Shown here piece by piece: positions 61,272 through 64,000 of a DNA stretch of 64,000 bases; position 1 is the stretch's first letter; the number at the start of each line of letters is the position of its first letter. The position numbers and the translations under genes are program-made. The notes below the pieces were generated by a model. The model was not told the DNA's origin, did no database searches, and worked only from the letters and a program-made list of their open reading frames with translations. The DNA lies in assembly GCA_039602395.1 (NCBI GenBank), contig JBCNJP010000007.1, positions 104,520,788 through 104,584,787 of the forward strand, read 5' to 3'. This DNA is from Deinandra increscens subsp. villosa (Eukaryota > Streptophyta > Magnoliopsida > Asterales > Asteraceae).

Positions 61272-62101
61272 TGTGACACCCGAGAATTTCAAGGTTAACT
61301 TCCGTTAGACAAACCCGTTAGTTACGTTATAAGTAGCTAATGCATAACTAGGCCGAATACGTCCACGACCTTTGGTTGATCACCGAACCTGTCCATATGT
61401 GTTGTATGTTCATCATTGATTGTCCTTATGTGCAATGTGATTTAAATACATGACTTATTATTGTGAATAGCATGATTAATTGTAAATACTTGATTATGTG
61501 AAAATTGCCTGAATTTGGTAGTCAGCGAAACTACCGAGCGAAATTACAGATTCGCCCGGTAGCAGGCTAGACTGATCAGTGTGTCCGAGACCAGAGCCAG
61601 TTTCGCCAGTCAGCGAAACTGCCAGCGAAACTAGCCCCTGATATAAATAAACATTATAAACCCTAGTAGCCTCATTTGCTCAAACCACACAACAACACAC
61701 ACACACTCTCCTGGTCAGCTGAGAAGATCACCTAAGGACCAAGACCCCAACCTCGAGACCATCATCTCACCTCATTCATCGGTCCTAGAATCATCCGTGA
61801 GTCCCAAAAACTATGCTTTATGTGTTTTCTATGAGTTTTCTTCTTAAAGCATGCTCAAACCTTCATGATATTGCTTGATCTTCTGAATACATGCTTTAGA
61901 ATGCTAGATCTGTGATAAAGTCTCCAACTTTGCGTATGAAATCCAACCATGATAGAGATTTATGCCATTTTAGTCATTTTAGGGTTTTATATGTGTTCTT
62001 GGTGATTTGATGACAAAATGCATGTTAAACGTGTTAAAGTTGCTTGATTTATGTTAGTAAATGCCCATGGATGCTAAATAATGAATTGCATGTATGATCA
62101 G

Positions 62102-63413
62102 TAGGGATGAGCAGGGTACCGTACCCGTACCTGACCGGTACCGGTCCCGGTTAGTACCCGGTCCCGTTTTAAACCAAAACTGGGTACCTGGTCCCAGTAC
62201 CTGATATATGGGTACGGGTACCGGGCAGGTACGGGTACCGGGTACCGGGATTTGGGTAAAATACCTGTTTGGTACCTGGTTAACATATTTCAAAACTTTT
62301 ACCTGTTTTTGTATGTTCCACATGCTACATCAAATCAAACTTGATACAAAATTAATAAACTAAACTCAATAAAACACAAACACGACAAATCATATATTAA
62401 AAGTTGCAATGAAACACACACACCAAATAATATGTTGAACCATCCGAATAGTAACAGTGTTATTGACTGATCCAACTACCACATACACAAAATATTAAAA
62501 GTTGCAAGCAAAACACACACACCAAATAGTACGGTACTACCAATCAAAATAAATTGAAAATCTTCAATTTCATCTTCTCTAATTTAATGGAGTATTGTAT
62601 GAATACTTAAATCAAGATTTTTGTTTAACCAAAATTTTGTTTAGCCCATTAACCCATTAAACCTTTAAATTTTTTAATGTACTGCAAAGTATTGTATGAA
62701 TACTAAAATCAAAGGAGTTGCTGCAAAGTAATGTACTGAATGAATACTTTTAAGTTTTAAATGAGTTGCTGTTCAAAACAAACGAACATAGTTGCTGTTA
62801 AAAAAAAAAACGCACATCACAAACATAATACAAAGAAACAAACTTGAAGAAGATGACTAGAAATTCTGAGATTTATCAAAACTCAATGAAACATGGAATT
62901 AATAATTGCTTTATGTGTGAGACAAACCTCAACATCCATAGAGAATGAAGCCATGAATATGCCGGCGAAGGTGGTCCGGCGAAACGACGATGGTGATCCG
63001 GCGAATGGAGTAATGGACGCAAGTTGTCAAGTTGATGATACTTGCTAGGGTTTTTGTGTGGGAGGTCAGGGAGGAGATCGACGGACGCAAGATTAGGAGA
63101 ATGAAAAGATTGGACGTATATTTTGTAATTCACGATTTCACGGTGAGGTATTTTCTTTTTTTATTTTTTTTTATATATTAAATTATAAAAAAATATAAAA
63201 AAAACTATACGTATTCTCGGGTACCAGGTACCCAATCGGGTATTTTTTGACTTTTACCTGGTCCCGGTCCCGGTTAGTACCGGTACCCGAAAAAGGGCAA
63301 AAGTGAGTCCCGGTACCGGTACCCAATGTCTCGGTACGGGTACGGGTACGGGTACGGGACGGGTACGGGACCGGGTACCGGTACGGGTACCGGGTACAGA
63401 ATGCTCATCCCTA
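62102..63413. mobile_element. Non-autonomous hAT element, 1.3 kb, inside the LTR
   Basis: Inverted ends TAGGGATGAGCA / TGCTCATCCCTA and an exact 8-bp target duplication ATGATCAG at 62094-62101 and 63414-63421. Both subterminal regions are packed with GGTACCGGG/GGTACGGGTACC words (62114-62280 and 63215-63400). The interior is AT-rich without transposase. Confidence 0.9.
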
Positions 63414-63455
63414 ATGATCAGAAGCTGTTAGGTTGATTTTTAGGCAAATCCGTAT

Positions 63456-63775
63456 ATTTTTCACGACCAGCGAAACTGTTGTTCTCTGGGCGAAACTAAG
63501 TAGCGAAATTGTGTATCCTTCCAGCGACACTGACCAGCGAAACTATAGTGTCGCCGGGAACCTGACCAGACCAGCTCGAGCGAAACTACCGAGCGAAACA
63601 CCCGAACGAAAGTTCAAACCAGTTTCCCTGCGAAACTAGGCTAGCGAAACTGCGTCAGCAGTTTCGGGCGAAACTAGCCTAGCGAAACTGTGTTACCGGG
63701 CATTGCCTAGCGAAAGTGCTGCCCGCGCACCCAGCGAAACTGCCTAGCGAAACTATGCTAGCGAAACTAAGGCCT
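63456..63775 (+). repeat. Array of about 16 irregular AGCGAAACT motifs
   Basis: The word (A/G)GCGAAACT occurs about every 20 bases with variants (GCGAAATT, GCGACACT, ACGAAAGT). Spacing is not a multiple of three and is uneven, so it is neither coding nor a simple satellite. Confidence 0.75.
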
Positions 63776-64000
63776 GACCTAAAAACCAAACTTGTGAAAT
63801 TGTTTAAGTGTTATGCCGTGACTTGCATGATTTTGCCATGATGAAATATGTTTGATATCTGATTCAAATGAACCCTTGTTTATGATCAACCATTGGTGTC
63901 GTGTGTCGGTATGTCGAGTCATTGTTGCAACGTGCTATGTTATGGGCCATAGTGACGTTAAGTAAAGAATAGACACGAAACTAATACTTAAGACCTAAAC

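Larger units (their letters stand above)
61272..64000 (+). mobile_element. Long LTR of a Gypsy-like retrotransposon, cut by the window end
   Basis: Starts TGTGACACCCGAGAATTTC, same first ten bases as the solo LTR at 26143. A TATA box (GATATAAATAAAC, about 61640) is followed by an AC-rich leader, as at a retrotransposon transcription start. Irregular arrays of the 9-mer AGCGAAACT lie both before (61520-61640) and after (63456-63775) that point. A hAT element interrupts it at 62102-63413. No end or coding domain is reached. Confidence 0.6.

Noticed and set aside
62876..63133. 85-codon Pro/His-rich minus frame
   Set aside because: Inside the hAT element, no family match, no conserved motif; probably chance.
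63456..63775. CRISPR-like array
   Set aside because: AGCGAAACT copies are short and unevenly spaced with no spacers of fixed length, and the DNA is plant nuclear.

Overview
This is a plant nuclear window. Genes have many short exons with GT-AG introns, families are plant-specific (VIM/ORTHRUS, NEF1, plastid FKBP19), AT-rich intergenic DNA is full of MITEs, and two long LTRs start with TGTGACACCC. A eudicot is certain; Asteraceae is my guess from the style of the repeats. One run of exactly 500 N (6918-7417) is an assembly gap of unknown true size.

Layout. 594-863 holds the last exons of a small membrane protein gene. 1372-5837 (minus) is a complete nine-exon VIM/ORTHRUS gene (PHD, RING, SRA, RING; 763 aa). 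It is followed by a tandem second copy (7418-10968, minus) that has a 1-base insertion in its PHD exon and loses its 3' end in the N gap. About 11.2-16.5 kb is transposon-rich intergenic DNA. 16604-18810 (+) encodes the mitochondrial Rieske protein. 21026-25087 (+) is a plastid transaldolase gene carrying a 7-bp tandem duplication that breaks the frame. 26143-29465 is a solo LTR. 29764-32588 (+) encodes FKBP19. 33503-35360 is a PIF/Harbinger element with a transposase ORF. 36140-43889 (minus) is NEF1 (1128 aa). A truncated LINE, a Harbinger-like element coding only for the Myb-like protein, and a decayed retrotransposon gag fill 45-50 kb. 51656-54726 (+) is a five-finger CCCH protein gene. 57534-58174 (+) is ribosomal protein eS27. 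59741-60956 is a MULE-like element that carries an LRR gene fragment. 61272 to the window end is part of a long LTR interrupted by a hAT element.

The run Rieske - transaldolase - FKBP19 - NEF1 matches, from memory, the Arabidopsis At5g13390-At5g13430 neighbourhood, so this looks like an old conserved gene block expanded by transposons. The genes are unrelated in function (complex III, pentose phosphate pathway, lumenal foldase, pollen exine, RNA binding, ribosome, DNA-methylation maintenance); nothing suggests an operon-like system. All exon limits were set by reading splice sites by eye and checking that the phases add up.
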